Source of the DNA: Bacillota bacterium
Lineage (GTDB): Bacteria > Bacillota > Bacilli > Paenibacillales > Paenibacillaceae
DNA length: 64,000 nt
Direction of reading: 5' to 3'
Assembly (NCBI GenBank): GCA_023391635.1
Contig: JAEWAQ010000009.1
Location: 1 to 64,000, forward strand
Of the stretch, positions 27,587-35,549 are shown piece by piece; position 1 is the stretch's first letter, and every line of letters begins with the position of its first letter. The position numbers and the translations under genes are program-made. The notes under the pieces were generated by a model, which had not been told where the DNA came from, ran no database searches, and worked only from the letters and a program-made list of their open reading frames with translations.

Positions 27587-28921
27587 TCACTTCTTCACGT
27601 TCTTGTTGCTTTGCTCGATATTTTTCTGATGCTGCTTCAACGTAGCGGCGAACAAATGCGAATTCGTGCCGTCTTTCTTCGTTACGTAGTAATAATAATC
27701 GGTTTCTTCCGGATACAGCGCGGCTTCGATCGACTTTAAGCTGGGCGTAGCGATCGGTCCCGGCGGCAGACCCGGATTCAGATACGTGTTGTACGGGCTT
27801 TCGACCTTCAAATCTTCGAGCAGCAGCTCTTTCGGCTTATCGAGCAGATACTGGATCGTCGCATCGATCTGCAGCGGCATCTTCTTATTCAGCCGATTTT
27901 CGATCACGCCCGCAACGATCCCCCGTTCTTCGTCCACCACGACTTCGCGTTCGACGAGCGAGGCGATCGTCAGCAGCTGGTGCAGCGTGAGTTGCCTCTC
28001 CTGCATCGTCACTTGCCAATCGTCCGGCAGTTGGTTTAACTTCTTATCCAATTCAGTCAGCATGCGATTGATGATGTCGACGGCCGAGCTTTCCGTCTTC
28101 ATCTCATAAGTCTCGGGGAACAGATATCCTTCCAACGGATAACGCAAACCCTCATCCAGCGGAATCTGGCTCGCCCAGGCCGAACCGGACCAATTCACGG
28201 GATCCGCGGCTGCCTTTACGAAATCCTCTTTCGAAAAATGCCCGTTCTGCGACAATCGGTCCGCCATCTGCACGACGGTCCAGCCTTCGGGAATCGTAAA
28301 GCGCATCGTTGCGGGAGCGATGATGTCCCCTTTGTTCAGCTTCGCGACGATTTCATCCCTGGTCATGCCAGGCGTCAATTCATAGATGCCCGCCTGGAAA
28401 CGCGAGCCTTCATCCTTCAGCTTCAACCAACCGCTGAAAATCTGCGCATTGCGGATCAAGCCGTTCTGCTCCAGCAATTCGGCGACCCGCTGCGCCTTCA
28501 TGCCTTTATCGATCGTAACCCGCACCGGCGTCGCCGCGTGCGTCGGCTTCAATCCGTTCCAGACGTACCAGGCCGCTCCGCCAACTACGCTCAGGACGAG
28601 GAAGACCGCGATCAAGAAAGACCAGAGCAGAACGCGGGGCTTGCGCCTCGCCCGGTTGGGCCGGGAGGCCTGTTTCGGCGCTTGCGATTGCTCGGGCGCC
28701 GCCGCGCGGCTTGGCGCAGCCGGCGCGGTTTCCGGCTCATCCTGTCCGGACGAGGGGGATGCGCTTTGCCGTGACGCTCTGCTTGGCATGCCGGCTGGAG
28801 GCGATTGCGATTGCCTGTTTTCAGGATTCGCCTCTTGCTTATCCCCATTGTTGTTCTCGGATGATGTTTGGCCGTTGAAGGATGTCCATCCCTCCGACTT
28901 CGGCCCGTCTTGTCTGTCCAA
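27587..28921 (-). CDS. mltG: Endolytic murein transglycosylase MltG
   Basis: 444 aa from TTG 28921, with GGGGGG seven bases before; an in-frame GTG at 28936 overlaps the SD and is the alternative. The first 85 residues are cytosolic, polar and disordered. One membrane helix follows (WSFLIAVFLVLSVVGGAAWY), then the outside YceG domain. The catalytic Glu is in IASLVEREV, with GVIENRLNKKMPLQIDATIQYLL after it and NTYLNPGLPPGPI further on. It cuts nascent glycan strands and sets chain length. It heads the run into the U32 genes. Confidence 0.95.
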   Translation of the reverse strand: MDRQDGPKSEGWTSFNGQTSSENNNGDKQEANPENRQSQSPPAGMPSRASRQSASPSSGQDEPETAPAAPSRAAAPEQSQAPKQASRPNRARRKPRVLLWSFLIAVFLVLSVVGGAAWYVWNGLKPTHAATPVRVTIDKGMKAQRVAELLEQNGLIRNAQIFSGWLKLKDEGSRFQAGIYELTPGMTRDEIVAKLNKGDIIAPATMRFTIPEGWTVVQMADRLSQNGHFSKEDFVKAAADPVNWSGSAWASQIPLDEGLRYPLEGYLFPETYEMKTESSAVDIINRMLTELDKKLNQLPDDWQVTMQERQLTLHQLLTIASLVEREVVVDEERGIVAGVIENRLNKKMPLQIDATIQYLLDKPKELLLEDLKVESPYNTYLNPGLPPGPIATPSLKSIEAALYPEETDYYYYVTKKDGTNSHLFAATLKQHQKNIEQSNKNVKK

Positions 28922-29001
28922 TACGTTTCCCCCCACGGCATGGGCTCAGGTGCTTCCGAATCAGGCAAGAAGAGCGGTCGCCCGCTCTTCTTGAACTGCA
29001 T

Positions 29002-29289
29002 TCAGGGCTGTTCGTCGCTGCCGAATTGCAGATCGTCATAGGCTTCGGCAACCCGTTCCCATTCTTCGTCGCTCTCCACGGTTTCCAGATCGGGTTCTCC
29101 CTGGCTGCCGATCACAATGCGAAAAATTTCGATGTCGCCTTCCTTGCGCATGGCATCCGATTGCAATATCGCATAACGTGCGTCCGCGATTTCCAATTCG
29201 GCCAAGATGCGATAAATACCGGCCACCGCTTCCCCGGCATTCAATTCCACAAAGTCGCCGAATGCTTCATTCAGACTCAAGCTGGACAT
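29002..29289 (-). CDS. Small acidic protein, DUF1292-like paralogue
   Basis: 95 aa. It has the pattern of DUF1292 proteins: a strand-rich start, ADARYAILQSDAMRKEGDIE, IFRIV, then ESDEEWERVAEAYDDL. It appears to be a second, diverged copy beside the clear DUF1292 gene at 29314. The function is unknown. It lies between mltG and its sister, within a minus-strand operon. Confidence 0.75.
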   Translation of the reverse strand: MSSLSLNEAFGDFVELNAGEAVAGIYRILAELEIADARYAILQSDAMRKEGDIEIFRIVIGSQGEPDLETVESDEEWERVAEAYDDLQFGSDEQP

Positions 29290-29313
29290 CCTCCCGGAAC
29301 GGACGGACCGGCG

Positions 29314-29664
29314 TTAGCGATCGCCTTCGGCATCGGCTTCACCGTCGTCGAACTCATCCATCAAAGTATTGAATGTTTCCTCTACCATATCCCATTCTTC
29401 CCCTTCTTCGACGGGATACAGCTTGATTTCCCCATTCTCTTCTTCATACCGGAACGGGAATACTTCCTTCGCATCGTCATCCTCATCGCCTTCGGCATCT
29501 TCCCCGTCCTCGTCCGAAGCCGGCACGACCATCAAATATTTGCGGTCCGTGCCGTCGTCGAGCTCGAAACGCATGATGACTTCGAAAGGCTCTTCGTTCC
29601 CCTCGTCATCGGCGATATAGATCAATTCGACCTCGTCGTCTTGCGCTTGATAATCGTCTGACAT
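29314..29664 (-). CDS. DUF1292 protein (YrzB-like)
   Basis: 116 aa, strongly acidic. VELIYIADDEGNEEPFEVIM, FPFRYEEENGEIKLYPVEEG and EEWDMVEETFNTL are the DUF1292 hallmarks; an acidic D/E-rich insert (about residue 50-65) is larger than in Bacillus YrzB. Function is unknown, but position after ruvX and ireB is conserved across Firmicutes. Confidence 0.9.
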   Translation of the reverse strand: MSDDYQAQDDEVELIYIADDEGNEEPFEVIMRFELDDGTDRKYLMVVPASDEDGEDAEGDEDDDAKEVFPFRYEEENGEIKLYPVEEGEEWDMVEETFNTLMDEFDDGEADAEGDR

Positions 29665-29673
29665 CGCTTTTCC

Positions 29674-30093
29674 TCACTTCCCTTTGGCGTCCAAATAATT
29701 TTGCAGCAGCAGAGCCGCCGCCATTTTGTCCACCACTTGTTTGCGCTTGCGCCTGCTGACATCGGCCTCGAGCAGCGTGCGGGTAGCAGCGACCGTCGTC
29801 AGCCGCTCATCCCACATCTCTACTTTCAAGGATAGCATTTGCCTTAGCTGCTCCGCGAATGCCATGCAAATTTCTCCGCGCGGTCCGATCGTCCCGTTCA
29901 TGTTCTTCGGCAGGCCGACGACGATCGTATCGACCTCGTGTTCGCGCACCAATTGCTCGATGCGGCGAATATCATCGCCTTCCTGCTTGCGTTCGATCAT
30001 TTCCAGGCCTTGCGCCGTCCAGCCGAATACATCGCTGAGCGCCACGCCGATTCGCCTGTCGCCGTAGTCCAGTCCCAATACGCGCATGGTCAC
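29674..30093 (-). CDS. ruvX: Pre-16S rRNA processing nuclease / Holliday junction resolvase-like YqgF
   Basis: 139 aa, RNase H-like fold: VLGLDYGDRRIGVALSD with the first Asp, VVGLPKNMNGTIGPRG, and EMWDERLTTVAA with catalytic D-E. VDKMAAALLLQNYLD closes it. In E. coli it matures the 16S rRNA 5' end. Its GTG at 30093 overlaps the ireB stop (GTGA); ATG 30087 is the alternative start. Confidence 0.93.
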   Translation of the reverse strand: MTMRVLGLDYGDRRIGVALSDVFGWTAQGLEMIERKQEGDDIRRIEQLVREHEVDTIVVGLPKNMNGTIGPRGEICMAFAEQLRQMLSLKVEMWDERLTTVAATRTLLEADVSRRKRKQVVDKMAAALLLQNYLDAKGK

Positions 30094-30359
30094 CGCTGCT
30101 GCTGAAGATAGAATCGGACGAGTTCCTCGATCAGTTCGTCGCGTTCCTTCTTCCGGATCAGGCTGCGTGCATTGTTATGACGAGGAATGTAGGCCGGATC
30201 TCCCGATAACAGATAACCTACGATCTGATTGATCGGGTGGTACTCCTTCTCGACCAGGGCATCGTGCACCTGGAGCAGAATGTCCTTCGCGGTCACTTCA
30301 TGCGGATCCGCCACAACGTCGAACTGAACCGTCTGGTCCATATGGTTTTTGTCCGCCAT
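30090..30359 (-). CDS. ireB: IreB-type regulatory protein (DUF965, YrzL)
   Basis: 89 aa from ATG 30359, close to the family length; an upstream GTG at 30374 falls within the SD (GAGGTG). It contains the family core NPINQIVGYLL-like HPINQIVGYLLSGDPAYIPR and RNNARSLIRKKERDELIEEL. In Enterococcus, IreB is a substrate of the Ser/Thr kinase IreK and modulates cephalosporin resistance. An N-terminal Thr (MDQTVQFD) may be the phosphosite. Upstream is array 3. Confidence 0.93.
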   Translation of the reverse strand: MADKNHMDQTVQFDVVADPHEVTAKDILLQVHDALVEKEYHPINQIVGYLLSGDPAYIPRHNNARSLIRKKERDELIEELVRFYLQQQR

Positions 30360-30498
30360 GCGTGAAGATGGCACCTCGCTTTGGTTTCCTGCCAGTTTGT
30401 CTTGCTCACATCATACCACATTCCTACCCGGACAGGAAATTCGTAGATCGTGGGAACCTTTGACGATTTGTTGGGGGTTATGTTCCAAAATGACGAGC

Positions 30499-30704
30499 CG
30501 ACCGCCGACTGCCGACTTTATTCCGCCAACCCACCGCCTACCGCCAACTTTTACGAACTTTTGCTTCGTTATTCCGCCGAACGACCGCCGACTGCCAACT
30601 TTTATGAACTTTTGCTTCGTTATTCCGCCAACCGACCGCCATCCGCCGACTTTTACGAACTTTTTGTTCGTTATTCCGCCCACCGACCACCGACTGCCGA
30701 CTTG
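30499..30704. repeat. Intergenic tandem array 3: 51-bp units between alaS and ireB
   Basis: Three full units of exactly 51 bp (30531, 30582, 30633), a shortened first unit of 32 bp (30499) and a partial last one (30684) that ends at the alaS stop. The conserved half reads TTTTACGAACTTTTGCTTCG. ACGAA pairs with TTCGT, and in the fourth unit ACGAAC pairs with GTTCGT around TTTTT. The short unit lacks exactly this hairpin, apparently by deletion between short TTA repeats. 51 is a multiple of three, so a 17-residue repeat peptide is readable on the plus strand. There is no SD or start for it and it continues antisense through alaS. The rest of 30375-30498 shows nothing. Confidence 0.9.
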
Positions 30705-33353
30705 TTATCGGCCGAGCTGCGCCAGAACGACGCGTTCAGCCGCCGCCAGCGCCACATCGAGTTTGGCCGGGTCCTTGCCCCCGGCCTGCGCCGATTCCGG
30801 CTTGCCGCCGCCTCCGCCGCCGCAGATCGGGGCCAGCTCTTTGATCAGCTTACCCGCATGCAAGCCGCGCGCCGCCAGGTCCGGCGTCACCGCGGCGACG
30901 AGGTTCACCTTGTCGCCGTCCACGGCACCCAGCACCAATACCGCCGAGCCGAGCTTCGCCTTGAGTTCGTCAGACACGCCGCGCAGCGCGTCCATGCTGC
31001 CTGCGTTCACGCGCGCCGCAAGCAGAGTCACGCCGTCCGCGACCGTCTTCGACCCGCCCGCAAGGTCGGCGGCCTCAAGCCGGCCGAGCTTGCTCTGCAG
31101 CGACTCCACGTCTCGCTGCAGTTGCCGCGCTTCCGCTTGCGCCGCTTCGATGCGCTTCGGCACGTCCGCCGCTCCGCTTTTCAGGAGCGCAGCCGCCTGC
31201 TTCAACGTGGCGAACTGTTCATCCATATATTCATAAGCGTGCCGGCCCGTGAGGGCCTCGATCCGCCGCACGCCGGATCCGATGCCGCCTTCGCTGACGA
31301 GCTTGAACAGTCCGATCTGCGCCGTGTTCCTCACGTGGCAGCCGCCGCACAGCTCGAGCGAATAGTCGCCGACCCGCACGAGACGCACGATGTCGCCGTA
31401 TTTCTCGCCGAACAGCGCCATCGCGCCCATCGCCTTCGCTTCCGCGATCGGACGCAAGCTGATATCGACGTCCGTGCCGATCCAGATCTGCGCGTTCACG
31501 CGGCGCTCCACATCTGCCAGCTCCTCCGGCGTAATCGCACCAAAGTGGCTAAAGTCGAAGCGCAGCCGCTCCGGCTCCACGAGCGAGCCAGCCTGATTGA
31601 CGTGCTCGCCGAGCACTTCCTTGAGCGCCTTGTGCAGCAAGTGTGTCGCCGTATGATTCCGCACGATGTCGGAACGCTCCGCCGCATCCACGGCCGCCTT
31701 CACGCTATCGCCGACGCGCAGCACGCCGGAAGCGATGACCGCCTGATGCACGTGCTGGCCCAGCGGCGCCTTGCTCATGCCGACGACCGCCGCGCGCACG
31801 TCGCGGCCTTCCAGCGTGCCGCGGTCGCTTACCTGGCCTCCGCTCTCCGCATAGAACGGCGTACGGTCCAGCACGACCATGACCGTCTCGCCTTCGCCCG
31901 CTGCATCCGCGAACCGATCGCCCACGACAATGGCCACGACGCGGGCATCCTCCACCGTCAGCGAATCGTAGCCAACGAATGCGCTCTCCCCGGCGAACTC
32001 CGACAGCGCGCCGCCCTGCACCTTCATGCTCTCCGTCTCCTGACGAGCCGCGCGGGCGCGTTCCCGCTGCGCTTCCATCGCCGTGTCGAAGCCTTCGCGG
32101 TCCACCGTCATGCCCTGCTCGGCGGCATAGTCTTCCGTCAAGTCCAGCGGGAAGCCATACGTATCGTACAGCTTGAACGCATCCGGGCCGCTGATGACCG
32201 CAACCCCTGCCGCCCGCGCCTTCCCGCACAGGTCCGCCAGGATCGCGAGCCCGTCGCTGAGCGTTTCGTGGAATCGCTCCTCTTCCGTACGAATGACCTT
32301 TTCGATGAACTCGCGCTTGTCCACGACCTCCGTGTAGTAAACGCCCATAATTTCCCCGACCGTCGCCACCAGTTCCCACAGGAACGGACGATCCACGCCG
32401 AGCACTTTGCCGTAGCGCACAGCCCGCCGCAGCAAACGGCGAATAACGTATCCGCGCCCTTCGTTCGAAGGCAGCACGCCATCGCCGACGGAAAACGCTA
32501 CTGTACGAATATGGTCGGCAATGACTTTAAGCGCCACGTCCGTATCCAGGCCGCTCTTGTACGTCACGCCGGCAATCGCCGCCGCGCGTTCGATGATCGG
32601 CAGGAACAGGTCCGTGTCGAAGTTGGAATCGACGTCCTGCAGAATCGAAGCGAATCGCTCCAGCCCTGCGCCCGTATCGATGTTCTTGCTCGGCAAAGGT
32701 GTATAACTGCCGTCCTTATTATGGTTGAACTGCGAAAACACGAGGTTCCACACTTCGAGAAAACGCTCGTTCTCGCCGCCCGGCCAGCACTCGGGATCGC
32801 TGAGGTCGCCGTATTTGTCGCCGCGGTCGTAGAAAATTTCCGTGCACGGCCCGCATGGCCCTTCGCCGATGTCCCAGAAGTTGTCGTCTCCGAGCTTATA
32901 GATGCGCTCGGCCGGCAGACCGATCTTCTCGTTCCAATAGCGATAAGCTTCTTCGTCTTCCTGATAGACCGTTACGGAGATGCGCTCGGGCTCGAAGCCG
33001 ATCCATTCCGGACCGGTCAGGAATTCCCATGCCCATGTAATGGCCTCTTCCTTGAAATAGTCTCCGATGCTGAAGTTGCCGAGCATCTCAAAAAAAGTGT
33101 GGTGGCGGCGGGTTTTTCCTACGTTCTCGATATCGTTGGTGCGAATGCATTTCTGCGAGTTGGCGATACGCGGGTTGTCCGGCTTCACGCGCCCGTCGAA
33201 ATACGGCTTGAGCGGCGCCATGCCCGCGTTGATCCACAGGAGGCTCGGATCGTTGTGCGGCACGAGCGACGCGCTCGGCTCGATGTGATGTCCCTTGCTT
33301 TCGAAGAATGCCAGCCACTTCGCGCGGATTTCCGCCGCTTTCATCGGTTTCAT
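30705..33353 (-). CDS. alaS: Alanyl-tRNA synthetase
   Basis: 882 aa, standard length. The N-terminal class II catalytic part starts AAEIRAKWLAFFESKGH. The editing domain has NHTATHLLHKAL near 567 and the zinc ligands CGGCHV near 671. The C-terminal coiled coil and DHHA1 domain end with CGGGGGGKPESAQAGG. It charges tRNA-Ala in the cytosol and hydrolyses misformed Ser/Gly-tRNA. The SD GGGGG is 12 bases before the ATG at 33353. An ATG three codons later is possible. It is governed by the T-box-type leader at 33381-33455. Confidence 0.97.
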   Translation of the reverse strand: MKPMKAAEIRAKWLAFFESKGHHIEPSASLVPHNDPSLLWINAGMAPLKPYFDGRVKPDNPRIANSQKCIRTNDIENVGKTRRHHTFFEMLGNFSIGDYFKEEAITWAWEFLTGPEWIGFEPERISVTVYQEDEEAYRYWNEKIGLPAERIYKLGDDNFWDIGEGPCGPCTEIFYDRGDKYGDLSDPECWPGGENERFLEVWNLVFSQFNHNKDGSYTPLPSKNIDTGAGLERFASILQDVDSNFDTDLFLPIIERAAAIAGVTYKSGLDTDVALKVIADHIRTVAFSVGDGVLPSNEGRGYVIRRLLRRAVRYGKVLGVDRPFLWELVATVGEIMGVYYTEVVDKREFIEKVIRTEEERFHETLSDGLAILADLCGKARAAGVAVISGPDAFKLYDTYGFPLDLTEDYAAEQGMTVDREGFDTAMEAQRERARAARQETESMKVQGGALSEFAGESAFVGYDSLTVEDARVVAIVVGDRFADAAGEGETVMVVLDRTPFYAESGGQVSDRGTLEGRDVRAAVVGMSKAPLGQHVHQAVIASGVLRVGDSVKAAVDAAERSDIVRNHTATHLLHKALKEVLGEHVNQAGSLVEPERLRFDFSHFGAITPEELADVERRVNAQIWIGTDVDISLRPIAEAKAMGAMALFGEKYGDIVRLVRVGDYSLELCGGCHVRNTAQIGLFKLVSEGGIGSGVRRIEALTGRHAYEYMDEQFATLKQAAALLKSGAADVPKRIEAAQAEARQLQRDVESLQSKLGRLEAADLAGGSKTVADGVTLLAARVNAGSMDALRGVSDELKAKLGSAVLVLGAVDGDKVNLVAAVTPDLAARGLHAGKLIKELAPICGGGGGGKPESAQAGGKDPAKLDVALAAAERVVLAQLGR

Positions 33354-33380
33354 GTTCGATTACGTCCCCCTTTTATAAAC

Positions 33381-33455
33381 AAAAAACGCCCCCGAACAGC
33401 TCAGGGACGAATCATTTCGCGGTACCACCCTGGTTATTGCGCCGCAACGCATACA
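33381..33455 (-). promoter_or_regulatory. T-box antiterminator/terminator of alaS, apparently lacking Stem I
   Basis: Minus strand: AACCAGGGTGGTACCGCG (33418-33435) is the conserved T-box sequence whose bulge pairs with the tRNA acceptor end. CGTCCCT downstream closes the antiterminator. The competing terminator is CGTCCCTGA with TCGGGGGCG, followed by six T (33381-33386). Upstream there is only a small hairpin (TGCG/CGCA) before the predicted transcription start near 33455. The preceding gene's stop at 33518 leaves at most 82 bases before the T-box sequence, whereas classic leaders need 150 or more for Stem I, II and III. Confidence 0.85.
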
Positions 33456-33461
33456 TTACTG

Positions 33462-33491
33462 ATTATACTGATCCGATTTCCTTGCTGTCAA
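33462..33491 (-). promoter_or_regulatory. SigA-type promoter of alaS
   Basis: Minus strand TTGACA (33486-33491), 18-base spacer, TATAAT (33462-33467), two perfect hexamers. Placed between the AI-2E stop and the T-box sequence, it gives a leader of about 100 bases to the alaS ATG. Confidence 0.8.
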
Positions 33492-33517
33492 ACGATTTTT
33501 CCATGTTTCTCCCTCTC

Positions 33518-34582
33518 TCAAGTTCGCTTGAGATAATACGCAAATACGTGCTGGGCGATCACCTTCAGCGCCGCGTATATGGGCACGGCGAGGATGAGTC
33601 CCACAACGCCCGTCAATTCGCCGCCAATGAGCAGCACGAAGATGATCGTGAGCGGATGCATCTTCATCGTACGGCCGACGACCTGCGGGCTGATCACGTT
33701 GCTCTCCAGCGTCTGGCACGCCGAATTCACCAATACGACGAACAGCGCCATTTTCCAGGACACCGTCGAAGCGACGATCAAGGCCGGCGCAGCGCCAAGA
33801 AACGGCCCCAAGTACGGGATAATATCGAACAGCGCCACGAAACCCGCCATTAGCAGCGGGTAAGGCAAGCCAATGATGAGGTAGCCGATATAGGCGAGCA
33901 AGCCGATGCACAGCGATACGATGAATTGACCGCGGATGTAACTCCCCAATGCCTCGTCGATATCCTTCATCAGCCTTACCGCCTGCTTGCGCCGTGCGCG
34001 GGGTACGATCTCGAGCGCCGCCTTCTCGAACAGGTCCGCGTCCTTCATCATATAGAACGCGAGGAACGGCACGATCATCGCCATGAACATCACGTTCAGC
34101 ACCGCGTCGATATTGCCCAGAAACTCGGATGTCGCGGTGGACAGTTGCTTCTCGAATCCTTCTACCGCCCGGTTGATGCCGTCGCGGATGCTGTCCGGCA
34201 TGACGACGCGATGGTTGAAGTGATCGGCCAGCGACTGCGCGCGCATCGTCAATTCCGGCAAATGCTCGTTCAGTTCATTCATTTGCTTCGTCAGCATCGG
34301 AATGATATTGATCAAGATGACGACACAAGCCGCGATGAAGACGACATAGATCAGCAGCACCGCCGCCGTGCGGGGCACCTTGCGGTCGTGCAGAAGGTTA
34401 ACGACGGGATTGAGCACGTAAGAGATGATCAGGGCGATCAGGAAGGGCGCGAGCACCGCTTTGAAAAAGCCGTACACGGACCACAGCATCGGTCGTACGA
34501 GCACGAGCAAATAGAGTGCGGCCAGACCAAGGATGATATAGACCAGCGCGACGAAAACCCGATTTTGGACAAACCGGTTCAA
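33518..34582 (-). CDS. AI-2E family transporter, second copy (YrrI-like)
   Basis: 354 aa from TTG 34582 (LNRFVQNRVF), with GGGGGTGAG just upstream; the longer frame to 34612 starts without SD. It has about eight membrane helices, a soluble loop (about 70-150) and the motifs FDIIPYLGPFLGAAPALIVA and PQVVGRTMKMHPLTIIFVLL. In Bacillus a member of this family (YrrI) also sits before alaS. Substrate unknown. Confidence 0.92.
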   Translation of the reverse strand: MNRFVQNRVFVALVYIILGLAALYLLVLVRPMLWSVYGFFKAVLAPFLIALIISYVLNPVVNLLHDRKVPRTAAVLLIYVVFIAACVVILINIIPMLTKQMNELNEHLPELTMRAQSLADHFNHRVVMPDSIRDGINRAVEGFEKQLSTATSEFLGNIDAVLNVMFMAMIVPFLAFYMMKDADLFEKAALEIVPRARRKQAVRLMKDIDEALGSYIRGQFIVSLCIGLLAYIGYLIIGLPYPLLMAGFVALFDIIPYLGPFLGAAPALIVASTVSWKMALFVVLVNSACQTLESNVISPQVVGRTMKMHPLTIIFVLLIGGELTGVVGLILAVPIYAALKVIAQHVFAYYLKRT

Positions 34583-34678
34583 GCTCTCACCCCCGGACAG
34601 GCATTCCATCACCAGTATATGTACCAGCCCGTCCTCTTAAACCCGTAGCCGCGTCGGAATTCTCGTCAAACGCAAATA

Positions 34679-34744
34679 CCCCGACCGCTCTTCGTCAGAG
34701 CAGGCGGGGATGGCGACGGCCCATGCGCAACTCTTAGCATGGGC
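34679..34744 (-). terminator. Paired hairpins after the zinc-ribbon gene
   Basis: GCCCATGC (34719-34726) pairs with GCATGGGC (34737-34744) just past the stop at 34764. A second hairpin, CCCCG...GCTC / GAGC...CGGGG (34679-34709), follows, with TATTTGCGTTTG after it. The T-content is weak, so termination is likely but not certain. Confidence 0.5.
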
Positions 34745-34763
34745 GAATCGAATTAAGCAATCA

Positions 34764-34976
34764 TTATAAGCTGTTCACATGCATCGCTTCCGGCTCCGGC
34801 AATCCTTCGGCGAAGAACAAATCGTCCAGCGAACTGAGCGTGCCGTCTTCTTCCACTTGATAAACCGACATTTTCTCGCCATTCACCGTCAATTCGATGA
34901 AGCAGCTCCAGCAATAAAACTGATGGGAACCGATTTTCCCGATATCTTTGGAATTGCAATTGGGGCATCTCATCAT
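34764..34976 (-). CDS. Small zinc-ribbon protein
   Basis: 70 aa. CPNCNSKDIG and CWSCF form a four-Cys zinc ribbon in the first 30 residues. The rest (GTLSSLDDLFFAEGLPEPEA) is unfamiliar. The start overlaps the PRC-barrel stop (ATGA), so the two are translated together. The function is unknown. Confidence 0.85.
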   Translation of the reverse strand: MMRCPNCNSKDIGKIGSHQFYCWSCFIELTVNGEKMSVYQVEEDGTLSSLDDLFFAEGLPEPEAMHVNSL

Positions 34977-35530
34977 CCGTCGTCACCTGTCACTTTCCGC
35001 ATATCGCGATTGTCTCTCGTCAGCACCCGTTCGTACGAATCGGGCACCAGTATGGCGTGCTCGCCCATCGTGACGGGCTCGGGCCCTTCCGGCAGCACCA
35101 GCCGCCGTCGCCCTTCCAGCACATCGGACAGAAATCCGTCCGTCAGTTCGAATCCTATTAAAGGTGTACCCTCTGACGCTTTAAAATAAACATCGGCGAT
35201 CCGGCCCAATTGTAGACCGGAATTCGTATATACCGGCATATCCTTCAATCGGATGACGCCGCCCTCGTAAGCACGGAGCATGCGTGATTTGTCGATCTTC
35301 ATCACGGATTGCCCGCCGCGAATCAGCAGGGCATCTTCTCCACAGGCGAGAACATCGTGCCAATGAATGGCTTTCCGATACTTGCGGGACCAGACGCGGG
35401 CGGCCAGAACGACCCCCGTCAGATTCCAAAATTCATCCAACCAAACGTCCTTCACTTCGCCGGCCTTCGTCCCGTCTTGCAACAATACCGGCAGGCCGAT
35501 CATCGACTGTATCCGATACGAGGCCGGCAC
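34973..35530 (-). CDS. Protein with two PRC-barrel domains
   Basis: 185 aa from GTG 35530. Two PRC-barrel-like domains are visible: about residues 4-80 (IGLPVLLQDGTKAGEVKDVW) and 90-160 (YTNSGLQLGRIADVYF). Such domains bind partners in RNA processing and photosynthesis proteins; in Bacillus the similar YrrD sits in this region. Function unknown. Co-translated with the zinc-ribbon protein. Confidence 0.85.
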   Translation of the reverse strand: MPASYRIQSMIGLPVLLQDGTKAGEVKDVWLDEFWNLTGVVLAARVWSRKYRKAIHWHDVLACGEDALLIRGGQSVMKIDKSRMLRAYEGGVIRLKDMPVYTNSGLQLGRIADVYFKASEGTPLIGFELTDGFLSDVLEGRRRLVLPEGPEPVTMGEHAILVPDSYERVLTRDNRDMRKVTGDDG

Positions 35531-35549
35531 CCCCTTCGCGCGGGCGCCT

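Noticed and set aside
30531..30704. 17-residue repeat peptide encoded by array 3 (and similar peptides in array 4)
   Set aside because: The 51-bp period keeps a frame by chance; no start or SD, and array 1 (50) and array 6 (52) do not keep one.
30450..33536. 1028-codon plus-strand frame starting in array 3
   Set aside because: It is antisense to alaS, has no SD and no family resemblance; high GC codon structure of alaS explains its length.
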